A stretch of DNA of 64,000 nt, taken from NCBI GenBank assembly GCA_028673005.1, contig CM054117.1:54063370-54127369 (forward strand), in the 5' to 3' direction. A program made the position numbers and the translations under genes. The stretch is from Tanypteryx hageni (lineage: Eukaryota; Arthropoda; Insecta; Odonata; Petaluridae). A model generated the notes under the pieces. That model saw only the letters and a program-made list of their open reading frames with translations, was not told the DNA's origin and made no database searches. This document shows, piece after piece, positions 21,592-31,624 of the stretch (positions are counted from its first letter, which is position 1; every line of letters starts with the position of its first letter).

Positions 21592-22237
21592 CAGTCATAC
21601 CTTGCTTTGCATTAAACTGTTTTATGCAGATTTGTTATAGCATTAAGCAACTTGGTGTTCAACAAACAAAGGCTGACAACATTACAGGTGGCCTGTAAAA
21701 TTGTCTGTGGATCCCCATTTAGGCTCAGGATGTGACACATCTATGCAATAAAAGAAACCAAGAACAATTATTTGTAAAGGAAGATGACTTTTTGAATAAA
21801 ATTTCACTGATTTCTTTAGGATTCCATCCATACAGGAAATATATAACACTTTTATCTGAATATAATGAAATTTTTAGTTTTCTATACCATTTGAAAAATA
21901 TTTATTAAGATAAGTTATTGAAAAAATGGAAAGACGCCTTCCTCATGAGGCCTTCATCTTCCATGGCACCATAGTCAGGAACTTCATGGGAGAAGGATTA
22001 AATATAATTACAGTTATGCATAAAATTATAAATATTATTATCAATATTTAGTGTTTTTTATTCATTTAACATTTCTTTCAGGTTAATGGCATACTTTAAT
22101 TATTATTACCCTTAAGTTTTCATGTCCATGGAACCTTACCTCATTGATATAATGTACTTATGACTCTGTTTTGCACGACTTTCACTTAGCATGAAATTTT
22201 CAGGAACCTATCTGTTGCGCAAAGCAAGGTATGATTG
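21592..22237. mobile_element. TA-flanked MITE (mariner-like)
   Basis: Left end CAGTCATACCTTGCTTTGCA after TA (21590-21591); the right end on the minus strand is CAATCATACCTTGCTTTGCG before TA (22238-22239). 646 bp, non-coding. An internal stretch at about 21820-21895 recurs at about 24303-24380. Confidence 0.78.
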
Positions 22238-22239
22238 TA

Positions 22240-22571
22240 TACCCTGGTAGCTAAAAGGGGCCCAGATCATTACTACCACCCAGGACTTCCAAAAGTGAAA
22301 GTGCCACCATATTGGTCTACTGGACCCAACTGGTAAATAGCACGGCAAAAAAACAAGATAATCCAAATGTAACTTATGATGCCTACTTTCCATTTAATTA
22401 TTTATTTAAGACTTACATTGGCTTTAATAACTTCAAAATCACTGCTGGTAAGTTGCTCTTTGTGTTTCCAAAATTCATAATTTAGCATTATAAAATAATA
22501 AAAATACATTCGAATGGAAAATTAAATTGATCTCGCATATTTGTGTGGCAAAAATCAGGCGTGTATGCATG
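22240..22571. other. Intergenic AT-rich DNA
   Basis: No gene or repeat partner seen. Confidence 0.4.
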
Positions 22572-22579
22572 CACTAGAC

Positions 22580-23856
22580 CAGTAGTTCCCAACCTTTTTT
22601 TCACTTGGTCACACCTTCGACATCATGGATAATGGCTTCTCACCCTTCTCCAGGAAATGATGTGAACCCAATATTTTTTCACTTGACATTTGTACGAGAC
22701 TTGGAATGATTGAATAACGACTTATTTTTAAATGAACATAAATTAGTTTTACACCCAAATCAGTGAACATTTGCAATAGAAAAAATAATTATAAATATAA
22801 AAGTTAACACTAAAATTACAGAAATCTATCAGTTTTAATTAAACTAATGTAATATGTGCTGCTGAATTTTCTTCTCAAGAACATCAAATTTGGGTTGAAC
22901 AGTTATTGATACAGCCAACCGTACACTTGCTTGAAGATTGCTAGGAGTTAGTGAACGATTTTTATTTTTTGTGTTTACTAAATCGGAGAAGGCTCGCTCA
23001 GAACGTTAGATGCCATGAGAGCTCCCAAGAACACTGATTGCCAATGAGGCCAATCTATGATAATACTCTTGTTTGTAAACTGTGGCCCAAAATTCAGAAT
23101 GTGAGTTGATTTGGAATAAAGAATTTAAGTTTGAATCACAATGAAGTTCATTGTGATTCTATAAAAGAAAATGCCGGAAAGTCTAAATTCTTTGTATTAA
23201 TTACTTTATAAATTGGTGTAGAATGGGACAAAAAATAATGGCCTAACCGTAATAATTCTGCTTTTTGTGATGATACTTAAAGTGATCTAAGTTGCCTTCA
23301 CACTGGGTAAAGGTATCCTTCAGACTAAAATCTCGGGAGCGATCCATGCATATCTCCCATGCAGTCCAAATGCATTCTTTTTCAGCAGGCCGCATCGTAA
23401 TTATCTTTGAAGGCACTCAGATATGTGCAGATAATGGCCATTTTCTTTCTCTCACTGTGTTGATCTGAATGAATGATGACGAAAAAGAAAACAGAGTCCA
23501 GAGTGCCTAAGGTTCTTTCTCCTCCCCAAGAAGTGTTGGGTGATTGAAAAACGCATTTCGTCTGGAGAGAGCCATTCATGGACAAATAAACATATCTTCT
23601 GGTCTTCAAACCGAAACAGAGCTCATATCTAGACTGTACAGAGATTTTTAGGAGTCGCAATTCCCCAGTCAATGCTCTTTGTACTTGCAGGTTATAATCT
23701 CAGCTGAATGCGTCTATCTTTACGTATATATGGACACAATTGATATCGGTCACACCACATTTGTTTGGTCACCCTTTCTGCTCACAACATATTTTCAGGT
23801 CACCCTAATAAGTTGGTCACCCTGGGGTACCTCAGGCACCCGGTTGGGAATCACTA
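22580..23856 (-). mobile_element. hAT element (1277 bp) with transposase relic, TIRs and target duplication
   Basis: Left end CAGTAGTTCCCAACCTTTTT; the right end on the minus strand is TAGTGATTCCCAACCGGGTG. Flanks are CACTAGAC (22572-22579) and TACTAGAC (23857-23864), 7 of 8 identical. Inside are further GGTCAC-rich subterminal repeats on both sides and a minus-strand transposase C-terminus (22855-23165). The ends and duplication length are typical of hAT. The element is too short for a full transposase, so it is an internally deleted or decayed copy. Confidence 0.82.
22855..23165 (-). pseudogene. hAT transposase C-terminal fragment (ZBED5/SCAND3-like)
   Basis: Minus strand reads FWATVYKQEYYHRLASLAIS, then VLGSSHGI, a stop, RSERAFSDLVNTKNKNRSLT, and PSNLQASVRLAVSITVQPKF. 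The pattern FW......YP.L...A...L..FGSSY.CE..FS....K.K.RS.LT...L...LR.A.S is the hAT C-terminal dimerisation region of the ZBED5/SCAND3/GTF2IRD2-type group. One stop codon breaks it. Confidence 0.75.
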
Positions 23857-23864
23857 TACTAGAC

Positions 23865-24941
23865 TATACCGAATCTGAGTCCAACAATAGTTGTTGCAAT
23901 GGCAACATTTGTAATGAGTGATAAAAACTGCAAAAATGCCTGTATTTACATGAAATTCAAAGATATACGATCGATAAGCAACATTCTACAATAAAAATTA
24001 GAATCTCCAATCCTTTCCTCAGAGTAGTACAAATCCTGCTTTGATATTACAATTCTAAGATATTTTAATGTGCAAGAGAAAATTACCCTTCACGATGGAT
24101 TTCAGATTTCCCATATAAATCAAGTGGGAAAGATAGTTGCTGGGATCGAACCCAGGACTTTCCATCTTCGCAATTAAAACTATCCTCAGGAGCTCGGCTC
24201 CAGTAGCCCGAGATTTTCACCAAGTATCATGAAAATCGGTCTATTGGTTCAAAAGTTAATAATAGGGTAGGACATACAGACACAACAACGAAACTGATTT
24301 ATTTAGGATATCATACATATAGGAAATATTCACACTTTTATCTGAATATAATGAAATTTTTAGTTTTATATACCATTTGAAAAATTACTCATTCTTTTTA
24401 TGCTTTTTCATGAGAGTTGGTAGATATCCAGATCCACATTTAGGTATCAGAAGGCCCTGGAGCAACTTCAAATTAACATGTTAGTAATTATTTCAGTGCC
24501 TTATGGGTAACATTGCTGGGTGGGGGCCCAGTGGTGTAACAATTGGGTGGCCAATTGGGGCCCATGAATTTTTCTGAATATAGAATTAAATAATGATTTT
24601 TTTCATTTGTATCCAAATTTCTGTTAGATTTTCGAGTTAATCATTATTTTTGGACAGAGTAATTTAAAAAGCCTATCCTTTACAGCATATTTCTGCTAAT
24701 TTATTAATAAGTGCAACTTGGTAGGTTTTACAATGGGTTTCAGTTTTTATTGAATGTATGAGTTTGTTGGGTGAGAGGGAAGGGGAAATGGGTCCATCGA
24801 TAATGTTTTGCTGCAGGCCTTTATGCTCCTAGTTATGCTACTTTGGGAGCCCTGGAGCAACTACTCCATTTGCTCCACCTTTAATATGGCCTTGCAAATA
24901 CCAGAAATTAATGTAAGGGAAACTAACAGAAACCAACCCAA
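23865..24941. other. Intergenic repeats and AT-rich DNA
   Basis: Includes a SINE-like pol III box (24139-24196, minus) and a second copy (24303-24380) of an 80-bp stretch also inside the MITE at 21592-22237. Sequence at 24215-24300 reads like other 'catgaaaatcggtctattggttc' insect repeats. Confidence 0.5.
24139..24196 (-). repeat. Possible tRNA-derived SINE fragment
   Basis: On the minus strand GGGTTCGATCCCAG fits the pol III B box (GGTTCRANNCC), with an A-box-like TGGAGCCGAGC upstream. It does not fold as a full tRNA by eye, so a tRNA-derived SINE piece is more likely than a tRNA gene. Confidence 0.35.
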
Positions 24942-24983
24942 TTAGTGCTCTGTCCTTAGAGCTCTGTGCAGGCCTGATTTTCT

Positions 24984-25042
24984 ATGCCCGGCCCATACAA
25001 ATTTAGACCCGGCCCATACAAATTTGGACCCGGCCCGTACAT
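24984..25042. repeat. Tandem repeat, 22-bp unit, about 2.6 copies
   Basis: Repeats of CCCGGCCCATACAAATTTAG-AC. Too short an array to suggest function. Confidence 0.8.
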
Positions 25043-25130
25043 TGTCGAAGAAATTGTAGGCCTGGCCCATGCAACTACTCACATCCTGTTTAAAGCCCAG
25101 TGGCTCAAAAAACATAATTATTGTATTCTT

Positions 25131-25571
25131 ATTCATATTAAATACACCCTTAGTATTTATCCACAATTTTTTATTTTTGTGACCAGTTTTGCACGTAATA
25201 CAGCATCATCTGGCAAGAAGGATTGGTGAATGGGGGTTTTAAAGAAAATCCAGGAGTGGGTGGGGAAAGATAAGACTGTCATTGGAAGGGTGACATGGAC
25301 TGGGGGAGCAAGGTTGGGAAAACCACACAGCTAAAATTAGACAGTTGCTGACAAAAGAGTTGTACAAAATGGCTTACACAGCAGTAGGTGAAGGGGGGGA
25401 GAGAAACTGCAATGGGAGGACATGCAGGGAGGAATAGGGGGAGGGAAAGAGGTATGGAAGCATATATAGTGGGCTGGGAAAGGGAAAGCACCCGATTGCA
25501 GAGTTAATGGTGAAACCGGTCGCAAAAATAAAAAATTGTGGAAAAGTACTAATTGTGTATTTAATATGAAT
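25131..25571. mobile_element. Element with long (about 64 bp) terminal inverted repeats
   Basis: 25131-25194 is an inverted copy of 25509-25571, about 85% identical by eye; both contain CACAATTTTTTATTTTTG-YGACC on one strand. The G-rich middle (25200-25500) has no coding sequence. It looks like a foldback-type MITE; no target duplication could be fixed. Confidence 0.65.
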
Positions 25572-28500
25572 AACATTATCTACTTCCACAAAGTCATGCC
25601 TGACTCGATTAACTGATGTAATTATCGAATTTTAATCTGCATACTTTACTTTTGTCTTGGAAGATCACAAACAAAATAAATTACTATACAAAACACAATG
25701 TTATAGGCAAAAAATATATTAACCAATACAGTATGGCGGACAAGTGATACTTGTTCTCCAATATACCTGGGTTAGTTTCCCTAAAGAAGCCCATGCCATG
25801 TTTTTACTTGAACCCATTCAGTCTGGAGGACTAGTGTGATCAGTCATTTGAAATGTTGTATGTGGCCTGCGCAGTGATACATAAGGTTTCATGTGAACCT
25901 TTTAAGTGAGAAGTTTGGCGAATCCAGATCCAATATCTCCTCTGTTTCTGCCCTGCCAAGGGTTAGTTATAAAAGGTCCTATTCCACCCACTGCCAAGGA
26001 TCATCGACCTTTTCACCATTGCGGATCATCAACCACAGTAGAATATAACTATGGAGTGACATAAATCATATTTATTTAGTTAAATTCTATCATTGTTTTC
26101 TAGATTTTAACTCAATTTTTTATTCACTAGCACAGATCACCTACAACTAGTTGGTGAATCATACATTGAGAAACTCTGCTGAAGAGAATTAATTAGCTCT
26201 AACGAAACATCGGATTTGGTACAACTTTGTGAAATTGATTCATTCTGAAACAAGGAAAGAAGAAATAATGATTTCACTTAAAATAGTTAGTTTTAAAGTA
26301 GAATAATTACAAATTGTTTTCACCTTTCCTAATTTTGGAGATTAACAATAAATTAATCAGACTGTTAAGTCTGCTCCATGTCTATTTGCTTAGATGTGAA
26401 TTCTGCTAACAGACATCAAATCAGCATTCATATGTTAAATTCTTCAAAATATTCAAACCACCTTCGTTTGAGAGAGTGGGATGATTTTTAATTCAAATCA
26501 TCCTAGTAATAATCTCACATAATCAAATATTCTGAATTTACATAATATATCTATATCTGTATTTAGAAACCAGGCAATTAAATATGTATTGTAGTAAATG
26601 TTAGCATTATACCTGTTTATGTGCAATTTAATTTATTATGATATGACTGCAATTTTATATAATTTCGATATGTATTGTAGTTCTCAACATCTATTGAAGA
26701 AATTTTTAACATTATATCTCTTTATGTGCAATTTAACTTTATGATATGACTATGCAATATTATTTGCAGTACAAATATGTATATTTTCTTTTTGTAAAGA
26801 GGGTTAAGCCCGTTAATAATAATAACATTGGCCAACATTAAAACTTTATCTCATACATAATATAAAGAAAAAGTATTGTTTTATTTTAGGATGGTTGTTG
26901 TTATATATTTTGGTACGGGGGCTACTGAATCCCTGGAACGACTGACAAAAACACAAAAATATTATTCATAATAGCATTTAATAAAGATAAATAAAATAGA
27001 CCAACAATAAATGTATGCATATTAGCCAATTTAATAATAATAATAATAAATTTATTAATCCAATGATCGAGTATTACATCGATATAGGACAAGTCATGTA
27101 TAATGGCTTAAGTAATGTATGTGGTCAGGCCAATCGCATCACTGCATGTGCTTCAAGGCAACCCTGGATTTTGGTTTCTCTTGGATGCCTATGCTTTTAA
27201 TGCAATATTTTACATCCAATTAATGGATTTTGAGAAGCTTTTTACTCTTTTTTTTAATTATGAAAATCATAATTTAAGTTTACTTTCTATGCTTGAAATC
27301 AGGAGCGTATCGTATGCTTGCATTGCACATCTATATTTAGTCAAGCTATTCACGTTTTAAATGATCCAAATAAAATATATCAAAGTATATAAATCTGATG
27401 TGGCCACAGCATGACTTTCTCCATACCTTTAATATTTCTAAAAATTCCAAATAGGTTAAATGATAATGAATATTTTAAGTAACTGCGAGAAAAATTTAAA
27501 GACTTGACAAAGATCAGAAATAGACTCAAAATGTAGCCTTCTGATATTGAATATAGCCCTCAAGTTCCAACAATTAAGAAAATAAAAAAGCGCGTTACTA
27601 AGACGTAACTAATGGTCAATTGTTAACAAAAGTCGCCGGTAGGTGGTGGCAGCTAAAAAATTAGTTATTAAAATATCTCATAAGCAATGCATTATATGGG
27701 AAAATGTTTCAAACAAAATTAAATTTCCTACAACCTTTATTCCAATATTCTTTTAGATTAATCAAATATTAAAGCAAATATAAAAAAACGGATAAGTGAC
27801 AAGAGTAAACGCCCACTTCCGTTTGACCGATCTTTACCAAAAAATAATCAGTTCTTATGACTGCTATAAAAATGTTAAATATAAAATTTCGCGTTGACCT
27901 GATTAATAGTTTTTGAGTTAGATCACCCACAAAAAACTCACATACACACAAAGACATCGAGAAAATGGTGAAAACGTGTTGAAGGAACCCCAAAACGTGT
28001 TTTTCCGTTGAAATCGATTTCTTCCATGAAAACAATACTTTCTCCTATACTACGTATGGAGAAAGTAAAAATGTAAACAGTTGTCCGTAATTTTATGCTC
28101 AATCGTTTTATGATGAATATTACTATGAACATTTCTATCTCGAATAGTTTCTTCCATGTGTATTGTTGTCAAAATCTGTCACTAGAAATTAAAGATAGGT
28201 ATAATATAATTTATAGTAATTAGTTGTGAAAGGGAAATAGAAGTGAAAGAAATACTGATTATACTTAAATATCAAAACGTTGATTTATCCCATTGCTGAT
28301 TTAAAACCTCCCGCTGCCAAAACTGCCATTACCGACGATGTCCAGCTCCCCTTTCCGGTTATGGATGGAAGAATATTATTTTTATAATTTCCATTTTTGT
28401 CATTCCCATAGGTGATAATTTGGATAATTGTTTAATTTAGTTATGCTTTCTCATGTGACAACTATTCCATTAGAAATTACTGTTAACACGAATAGATAAA

Positions 28501-28859
28501 ACTAGATAAGCAAGGGTAACTAGTGTCCCGTTCTATTAAAAGTTAAAAACGGCAGCATAGTATTCTAGCATCAGAAGAAAGTGTAAATAATATAAATCGC
28601 CGATGATCATTTAATAGATTTAGTATACCGGATTTAATAATTCGATATATCAATTAATGAATAACATTTGATGAAAAGGTATTATTTCCTTCAAAATCCA
28701 TCTCTTATTTTTTCGTCCATTTTTCATAGATATTCGGTTTGACATTTAAGTTCAGTTCTTTACTCTCTTCTAATTTGAGAATTTACAACAAACTCCTAAA
28801 CCGTATGAATATTTTAAATTTATAACATCAATAACAACACCATTGTCTATTGCGAATTC
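25572..28859. other. Intergenic region before COX6C
   Basis: AT-rich, with no gene recognised. It holds an ATA/AAT microsatellite (about 27030-27050) and a possible inverted-repeat element (27412 to 28065) whose right end includes a hairpin CTTTCTCC..GGAGAAAG (28038-28065). Small open frames here lack any family resemblance. Confidence 0.5.
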
Positions 28860-28980
28860 CGATTCTCAATTTTGGAACTTACCGGAAGGTGTCGTTTTAT
28901 TCTGCCCTTCTGCTCTCCATTTATTGCTTAGGATTGCATACAGGTTAACCGCAAGTGGACTTTATCCAGCAAATACAAGG
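28860..28980 (+). promoter_or_regulatory. COX6C: Probable 5' UTR exon/promoter-proximal region of COX6C
   Basis: The block before 28980 is pyrimidine-rich around 28900-28925 and less AT-rich than its surroundings. It ends in AATACAAG followed by GTAGTT, a usable donor facing the acceptor at 29103-29104. No TATA box can be assigned with confidence. Confidence 0.4.
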
Positions 28981-29104
28981 TAGTTCCTGAATTGGTTATC
29001 CGTTTGTTATTGTAACATTATTTCTTTTTATTGATTTCTTATTATTGGAATAATTAAATTAGTTTGGAGGTAATTAATGGTACCTAAAATTACATGTTCT
29101 ATAG

Positions 29105-29477
29105 ATGTCTGCTGCCGGAGTGACAAAGCTAGCGAAACCTCAAATGAGAGGTCTTCTCAACAGCCAAATTGCTAGAAATCTGGCAGTTGCTTTAACACTG
29201 AGCGTTATGTCCGGATTATCCTTTAAGATGCTCGTGAATGAACCCAGAAAAAAGAGATATGCCGAATTCTACAAGTAAACATCTGTTTTATTTATAAGTA
29301 TTTTTGTAATGTGGTTTTTAGTAACATTGTTGCTTAGTAACATTACTGATAAGAATTGTACAAGCAATCCAGTAATCATTAAAGAAACGATAATTTATTT
29401 GCAGAAATTATGATGCGGAAAAGGAGTTCGAGAGGATGCGACGTGCCGGAGTATTTCAATCTGTATCGGCTGATTAA
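29105..29477 (+). CDS. COX6C: Cytochrome c oxidase subunit 6C (COX6C, fly cyclope-like)
   Basis: Two coding exons, 29105-29274 and 29405-29477, give an 80-aa protein, the usual length for the family. It starts MSAAGVTKLAKPQMRGLL, has one transmembrane helix at about residues 22-42 (IARNLAVALTLSVMSGLSF), then a charged segment with RYAEFYKNYDAEKEFERMRR, and ends AGVFQSVSAD. The YAEFY..YDAEK.FE.MR.AGVFQS pattern is characteristic of COX6C. Known role: a small nuclear-encoded subunit of respiratory complex IV in the mitochondrial inner membrane. The ATG directly follows a splice acceptor (TTCTATAG), so the 5' UTR is on an upstream exon, probably ending at the donor 28980/28981. The 130-bp intron splits an AAA codon. 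Confidence 0.93.
29275..29404 (+). other. COX6C intron
   Basis: A 130-bp GT-AG intron (donor GTAAAC, acceptor ATTTGCAG), AT-rich. No further signal is seen. Confidence 0.85.
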
Positions 29478-29499
29478 TTTAATTGTAGTGTATTAAATT

Positions 29500-29567
29500 G
29501 TAAGTTCTTGTGGTGCTGATTGCCATTTACTTGCGTTGGAACATTTTGTATAGTAATTTTTTTTCAG
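29500..29567 (+). other. Possible 3' UTR intron of COX6C
   Basis: Twenty-odd bases after the stop codon there is a GTAAGT donor and, 60 bp on, a TTTTTTTTCAG acceptor. This would be a short intron inside the 3' UTR. Sequence evidence only; it could be chance. Confidence 0.35.
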
Positions 29568-29677
29568 GTAAGGCATCGTTTCGGCAAAAAGAGCAGAGCA
29601 GAATCATCGATGTGAACATCGATTGGCATATGTAAATTGTAAATAATTCAGTCATATTGTAGTAATTTTGAAACCTT

Positions 29678-29683
29678 AATAAA
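29678..29683 (+). terminator. Polyadenylation signal of COX6C
   Basis: AATAAA about 200 bp downstream of the COX6C stop, followed by T-rich sequence. It fits a short transcript for a small respiratory subunit. Confidence 0.65.
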
Positions 29684-30019
29684 AACTTGAAAATATATAT
29701 GGTTTTTTAATAACAAAACGAAACTAGACGATTGATGTCTTATGGGAAAACAGCGTTAACATATATTGTATTATTAAATAGGTATTGCGTTTGTAATTTC
29801 TATGTAAATGTAATAACGTCTGCAATTAGTGGTCAAAATCAATTGCCAACGCATCAAGCGTAATGTTAATCAACCCTGTATAATGACGTTAAAGAAAATA
29901 ATAAAGGAAAATCCGCAGAAAAATTACAAACCAGTTTTTGAATTACAACTAACTCAAATGCAATAGGCAATAAATGGATATTTTCAGAAACTACAATAAA
30001 CTTAGCGAGACTCTGCTCC
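29684..30019. other. Short spacer between COX6C and the NCOA6 promoter region
   Basis: AT-rich; nothing recognised. The two genes are separated by only a few hundred bases. Confidence 0.5.
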
Positions 30020-30600
30020 AATAGGAAGTCACGAAAATGCGATTTCAACATGGCTGGTGGCGGGAAGGTTACCCATAATGCAACTGATTGATTTGCGCAT
30101 GTCAGTTTGGAGCATTGCAAATGGCGGCACTTGTTATTGTTCCATGGCGTTTATGACTTCGTCCAAATTATGCCTGAATTTTCCTCACTACCAGGTAAAG
30201 TATCCTTCAGTGACACTGAATTTTAATAGTTGGGTGTATGAATAGTGTGTCAGTTTCGTCGTATGGCGTCTGTCGTTTCTTATGAAGCCGTATATTAAAG
30301 GCCAAAATTGGTGTTACGGAAGATTTTCCGTCTTTACGGGATCAGTTTTCGAATCTTGTACGACTTTCTGCCGATGGAATTAAGTGCCTCCGGATGATTG
30401 AAAGACATCTTTGTAGTTAAAAAAGGATGTGTACAACTTCTATGAATGTGAGTGTGTATTAGTTCTGATTTCGACTTGTATATGTGTACTCATTTTGACG
30501 GAACTTTAGAAGCATGCTGCAGCGGAGCTCCACTCCCCCATGTCACAAAATGGAGGTCGCAATCCCCTTGAACGGCTTGGACCTAGTATGAAGCAATATT
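30020..30600 (+). promoter_or_regulatory. NCOA6: Probable NCOA6 promoter/first non-coding exon with a YY1/Pho-like site
   Basis: This block is richer in G+C and CpG than its surroundings and lies between the COX6C poly(A) signal and the NCOA6 start codon. It holds CAACATGGCTGG near 30050 and AAATGGCGGC near 30119, which fits the YY1/Pleiohomeotic core AANATGGCGGC. CACTACCAG before GTAAAG near 30195 could be the donor of a leader exon. Transcript support is needed to set the start site. Confidence 0.4.
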
Positions 30601-31338
30601 GTTAATTTTATTGCTTGAATGTGTGTTTAATCGTTTTAAAATGCATATAAAAGTGATTGCATGTTTTTTAAATAAAACATCTGTTATCGTTTGTGAAATG
30701 TGTACACTGTTATGAAAGCTCCGGAGAAATGTTGACGAACGTGACTGAGTACCGTTCTGTATACAACCAAGAAATTAATTTAAACATGAAGTGCAGTTCT
30801 TTTTCAAGGTATAATACAATTTTAAAATAATTTTTAGTGGCGTTCTTGTAATTTTGAAGGTTGTATAGCCCTCTTCGGTGTTTTTAAATACAGTTTGTCA
30901 GTTATAATAATTGTGTATAAATCGAAATACTGAAAAATTATCGCTTTGTGCCCGCAGCTGTGGCGAGTTATTTATCAGTATACTTAAACAAAATGTTACG
31001 TTTTTGTTAAAAAGTTAGTTTATTCGCCAAGTTTTGGAAACAACTTTTAAATCTGACAAATAAGGTGCTATTGTCGAAAAAAATACGTGCATTTTGGATT
31101 CAAGATAGGAAAGTGAGACAAGATATAATTCTTTATTTTGAATGCATTGCAACTCAAGTATCCGTTGTGACTACACAGAATTTTCTCGGTTCATTTTTAT
31201 AGCAATAGTCAATATTTATATTATGTAACGCAGATTAAAAGTTAAATTCTGGCTAAGGTATTTAATGGAAAATAAATATTTGCATTTTAAAGTTAAAATT
31301 TTAACGCTTTAGACTAAACTTCATATTTTATATTTCAG
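30601..31338. other. Probable NCOA6 leader intron/upstream region
   Basis: AT-rich; no coding signal. If a leader exon ends near 30195, this is its intron. Confidence 0.4.
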
Positions 31339-31399
31339 ATTGCCTAGTATATTCCCAATTCACTTGTTGGTTTTGTCCTTGAATGTGATCTGGAAAGCA
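31339..31399 (+). other. Possible 5' UTR exon of NCOA6
   Basis: Sequence between an acceptor-like TATATTTCAG and a donor-like GCATGTAAGT, about 100 bp before the coding start. It has no start codon in frame with NCOA6. The following stretch (31475-31497) is pyrimidine-rich and ends AAAAG-AG, so the coding exon may begin with a splice acceptor right before the ATG. Confidence 0.35.
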
Positions 31400-31497
31400 T
31401 GTAAGTTGCGATCGTTTTTTGTACTTGTTATAACAGTATCGTCGCAAGCGTTTCATTCTATATTTAATATGATTCTTTCATTTTCTCGTCAAAAGAG

Positions 31498-31624
31498 ATG
31501 GCCGCAGACAGTGATGGAGATCTTATTGAAACTGTGGTCACATGTGAAGGAGATTTAACAGATCCTGCCTTCCCTGATAGATTTAACTATATTGTAAAAA
31601 ATCTATGCAATATTTTGTGTACTG
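31498..31624 (+). CDS. NCOA6: NCOA6 coding exon 1
   Basis: Starts [20 protein letters not shown] and ends phase 1 before GTGAGT. It encodes the first strand of the N-terminal domain ([20 protein letters not shown]), corresponding to the FVAFKGNIDD..LDAILKNVPNLL region of vertebrate NCOA6. The acidic leader is shorter than in human. Confidence 0.85.

Noticed and set aside
24139..24196. A tRNA gene on the minus strand
   Set aside because: Only the B box is convincing; acceptor and anticodon arms do not pair by eye.
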